A stretch of 9,106 nt of DNA from an uncultured Clostridia bacterium (GTDB taxonomy: Bacteria > Bacillota > Clostridia > Oscillospirales > Ruminococcaceae). The stretch lies in contig CANRLY010000071.1 in assembly GCA_947631585.1 (NCBI GenBank), forward strand, positions 1 to 9,106, in the 5' to 3' direction. The position numbers and the translations under genes are program-made. The notes beneath the pieces were generated by a model. It was given only the letters and a program-made list of their open reading frames with translations. It was not told the origin of the DNA and did not search any database. Numbering within the stretch: the first letter of the stretch is position 1; every line of letters starts with the position of its first letter. Below are positions 7,244 to 9,106 of the stretch, in pieces.

Positions 7244-7275
7244 CCGCCGTTCTTTTAAACAGAGCGGCGGTTTTT
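7244..7275 (+). terminator. Intrinsic terminator after glgA
   Basis: CCGCCGTTCT (7244-7253) pairs with AGAGCGGCGG (7261-7270), a 10-bp stem with one G-U pair. The loop is TTTAAAC and a TTTTT tract follows (7271-7275). It begins 20 nt after the glgA stop codon. This is a textbook Rho-independent terminator and closes the glycogen operon. Confidence 0.93.
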
Positions 7276-7278
7276 CTG

Positions 7279-7307
7279 TTGCATTGTGAGAAAAAATGTG
7301 TTAGAAT
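7279..7307 (+). promoter_or_regulatory. Extended -10 sigma-A-like promoter for the deaminase operon
   Basis: TTGCAT (7279-7284) and TAGAAT (7302-7307) are spaced by 17 bases. TG at 7299-7300 gives an extended -10 (TGtTAGAAT). The -35 box starts only four bases after the terminator T-tract. The predicted start near 7312-7314 would leave a leader of only about 12-14 nt, beginning almost at the ribosome binding site. Confidence 0.7.
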
Positions 7308-7313
7308 ATTTAC

Positions 7314-7320
7314 GAGGTGG
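7314..7320 (+). promoter_or_regulatory. Ribosome binding site selecting ATG 7326
   Basis: GAGGTGG (7314-7320) lies 5 nt before ATG 7326. An in-frame GTG at 7317 could formally open the frame three codons earlier, but it falls within this Shine-Dalgarno sequence and has none of its own. Confidence 0.75.
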
Positions 7321-7325
7321 TAAAA

Positions 7326-8609
7326 ATGAATATTCATTTCAAGGATATACTTGCCGTTCTGCCTGTTGAGAATGGCTATTCTGTTGAAAAGACCAACGTC
7401 TTTGTAAGAGGAAATATCATTGCCGGCATAGGCGAAGCCCCACAGGGATTTAACGCTGACCGTGTGATAGACGGCAAGAACAGACTGCTGAGTACAGGTC
7501 TTATCAACGCTCACGACCACGCATATATGTCCGTTTTCAGAAACAGCGCAGACGATGTGCTTTTTGAGGAGTGGCTCTATAAACGCATACTCCCGAAGGA
7601 AGATATGCTGGTAGATGAAGATATCTATTGGGGGACTCAGCTTTCCTGTATGGAAATGCTTAGTTCCGGAACTACTTCTTTTCTCGATATGCACATTTCA
7701 AAGAATATCGTTCCCAAAGCAGTGACAGATGCAGGAATGAGGGCGGTAATATCCAAAGGTCTGGTGGGCGAGGGCAGAGCTGAGTACGGTCTGACACGGC
7801 TTGCCGACGCTAAAGAAGAGATAGCTGACTTCAAGGACAGCCCGCTTGTCAGCTTTATGCTTGCTCCCCACGCAATATATACCTGCGATGGTGAGTATCT
7901 GAAAATAGTTGCCGAAGCAGCCAAAACTCTGGGAATACCCCTGCATACCCATCTTGACGAATCGCCTGTGGAGCACGCCCAGGCTCTTGAAAAGTACGGC
8001 AAGACTCCTACAGAATATATGGCTGATCTGGGAATTTTTGATGTAAAAACTATATGTGCGCACTGCGTTCAGCTCACGGATACGGATATAGATATATTTG
8101 CTGAAAAAGGCGTAAGCGTGGCGGCTAATCCCGTTTCAAACCTGAAGCTTGCAAACGGTATCGCTCCCATAAAGAAAATGCTGGAAAAGGGCGTGAATGT
8201 TGCCATCGGAACTGATGGACCGGGCAGCAATAACGGTCAGAATATGTTCCGAGAGATGAATTTCCATTCGCTGCTCCATAAGGGGATAAACCACAGCGCA
8301 GATGCGGTCAGCGCAGCGGAGACTTACAGATGTGCCACACTGAACGGCGCAGCGGCGCTGGCTCTTGACGGCTGCGGCGAGCTGAGGGTCGGAAACAAAG
8401 CCGACCTGTTTGTCATGGATATCGACCAGCCGCAGTTCTACCCAAGAAACGATCTTATGGCTGCGCTGTGCTATTCGGCAAGAGGAACTGAGATCGTCCT
8501 TACTATGGTGGACGGAAAGATACTTTATGAGAACGGTGAGTTCACCACGCTGGATAAGGAAAGAATTATTTTTGAAACTGAGAAAACTGTAAGGAAAATT
8601 TCCGGATAA
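7326..8609 (+). CDS. mtaD: 5'-methylthioadenosine/S-adenosylhomocysteine deaminase (amidohydrolase)
   Basis: This 427-residue metal-dependent amidohydrolase most resembles the SAH/MTA deaminase Tm0936 of Thermotoga maritima, which converts S-adenosylhomocysteine to S-inosylhomocysteine and MTA to methylthioinosine. The predicted (beta/alpha)8 barrel carries all expected residues: H63 and H65 (NAHDH), H209 and E212 (HTHLDES), H246 (CAHCVQL) and D297 (GTDGPGSNN). These correspond to Tm0936 H55/H57, H200/E203, H228 and D279. E82 (FEEWL) matches the ribose-contacting Glu, and H182 (APHAIY) matches H173. Of the two Arg that hold the homocysteine carboxylate in Tm0936, one position is Lys here (K144 in SKGLV) and the other is probably R158. 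A chlorohydrolase or guanine deaminase is less likely. The SAH hydrolase-family gene 33 nt downstream supports SAH as substrate. It has its own promoter. Confidence 0.88.
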   Translation: MNIHFKDILAVLPVENGYSVEKTNVFVRGNIIAGIGEAPQGFNADRVIDGKNRLLSTGLINAHDHAYMSVFRNSADDVLFEEWLYKRILPKEDMLVDEDIYWGTQLSCMEMLSSGTTSFLDMHISKNIVPKAVTDAGMRAVISKGLVGEGRAEYGLTRLADAKEEIADFKDSPLVSFMLAPHAIYTCDGEYLKIVAEAAKTLGIPLHTHLDESPVEHAQALEKYGKTPTEYMADLGIFDVKTICAHCVQLTDTDIDIFAEKGVSVAANPVSNLKLANGIAPIKKMLEKGVNVAIGTDGPGSNNGQNMFREMNFHSLLHKGINHSADAVSAAETYRCATLNGAAALALDGCGELRVGNKADLFVMDIDQPQFYPRNDLMAALCYSARGTEIVLTMVDGKILYENGEFTTLDKERIIFETEKTVRKISG

Positions 8610-8642
8610 AATTCAACTAAGATCTGAAAGGCGGAAGATAAA

Positions 8643-9106
8643 ATGTCAGAAATACGAGATGAAAACCTTTGGGAAAGCGGAGAAAGAAAGATCCGCTGGG
8701 TAAAACAAAATATGTGCCTGCTCAGAGACCTGGAGAAAAGGTTTTCTGAAGAAAAGCCGTTTAAGGATAAGAAGATAGCTCTTTCTGTGCATCTTGAGGC
8801 AAAAACTGCTTATCTGTGCAGAGTCCTTGCGGCAGGGGGAGCGGAAATGTATATAACCGGCAGCAATCCGCTGTCCACTCAGGACGATGTTGCGGCTGCG
8901 CTGGTACATTCGGGACTGAACGTGTTTGCCTGGCACGGCGCAACGGAAGAAGAGTATTTCCGGCATATCGACCAGGTCATAATGGCAGGACCTGATATAA
9001 TTATTGACGACGGCGGCGATCTGGTCAACCATATCCATAATGTCCGGCCGGAGCTGCTGGATAAGGTCCTTGGCGGCTGCGAGGAAACCACCACCGGAAT
9101 ACACAG
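8643..9106 (+). CDS. ahcY: Adenosylhomocysteinase-family protein, N-terminal part (3' truncated by window)
   Basis: The visible 154 codons run off the right edge with no stop. SAH hydrolase splits S-adenosylhomocysteine into adenosine and homocysteine in the cytoplasm, using bound NAD. The N-terminal substrate domain is recognised by VHLEAKTAYL (49-58, with H50 matching human H55), TGSNPLSTQDDVAAAL (72-87), DIIIDDGGDLV (118-128, D123 matching human D131) and CEETTTGIH (146-154, E148 matching human E156). The NAD-binding domain and catalytic Lys/Asp lie beyond the window. HLEAKTA, rather than the HMTxxTA of eukaryotic and most bacterial enzymes, places it in the archaeal/Thermotoga-type branch. 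Start ATG 8643 follows GGCGGAAG (8630-8637). With the deaminase 33 nt upstream, it could act on S-inosylhomocysteine instead. Confidence 0.92.
   Translation, partial: MSEIRDENLWESGERKIRWVKQNMCLLRDLEKRFSEEKPFKDKKIALSVHLEAKTAYLCRVLAAGGAEMYITGSNPLSTQDDVAAALVHSGLNVFAWHGATEEEYFRHIDQVIMAGPDIIIDDGGDLVNHIHNVRPELLDKVLGGCEETTTGIH

Noticed and set aside
7317..7325. GTG 7317 as the deaminase start
   Set aside because: The codon falls within the Shine-Dalgarno sequence that serves ATG 7326.
8646..9104. Long minus-strand open frame at the right edge
   Set aside because: The + strand of this region encodes an unmistakable adenosylhomocysteinase N-terminus; the antisense frame shows no recognisable family.
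1..9106. CRISPR array, insertion sequence, prophage or defence island
   Set aside because: No repeat-spacer periodicity, transposase, integrase, terminal inverted repeats or defence-type proteins were seen. All coding content is housekeeping or storage metabolism.

Overview
The window reads as a chromosomal segment of a Gram-positive, spore-lineage Clostridia-type bacterium. An Oscillospiraceae/Ruminococcus-like host is the best guess. The clues are a SpoIIE-type sporulation phosphatase, a GlgC plus GlgD pair of ADP-glucose pyrophosphorylase subunits (a Bacillota arrangement), AGGAGG-type ribosome binding sites, a TTG start, and GC content that looks like the mid-40s by eye (not computed). 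All recognisable genes lie on the + strand. I saw no mobile elements, CRISPR repeats, tRNA or rRNA genes.

Layout: (1) 2-1105 is the 3' end of a spoIIE-like gene, with the whole PP2C-type phosphatase domain but cut at the left edge. (2) 1106-1378 is an AT-rich intergenic region with a good sigma-A-like promoter (TTGCAA-17-TAAAAT) and a roughly 120-nt leader containing an imperfect hairpin. (3) 1379-7224 is a glycogen biosynthesis operon in the order glgB-glgC-glgD-glgA. The gaps are 15 and 17 nt, then 90 nt before glgA; that last gap holds a perfect 11-bp inverted repeat. (4) 7244-7275 is a strong intrinsic terminator closing the operon. (5) 7279-7307 is a compact promoter with an extended -10, driving (6) an amidohydrolase of the 5'-methylthioadenosine/S-adenosylhomocysteine deaminase family (7326-8609). 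After 33 nt comes (7) the 5' part of an adenosylhomocysteinase-family gene (8643 to beyond the right edge).

How the genes work together: GlgC/GlgD make ADP-glucose from glucose-1-phosphate and ATP, GlgA polymerises it into alpha-1,4-glucan, and GlgB adds alpha-1,6 branches. This is the complete anabolic branch for a glycogen/granulose store; no phosphorylase or debranching enzyme is present here. The second transcription unit handles S-adenosylhomocysteine, the by-product of methylation. A Tm0936-like deaminase beside an archaeal/Thermotoga-type SAH hydrolase raises the possibility of a route through S-inosylhomocysteine.

Nothing here is a wholly unknown system. The observations most worth a second look are the deaminase-hydrolase pair, the Lys-rich tail on GlgB, the Ala at the usual ADP-glucose-contacting Lys15 of GlgA, and two structured RNA elements in the glycogen operon.
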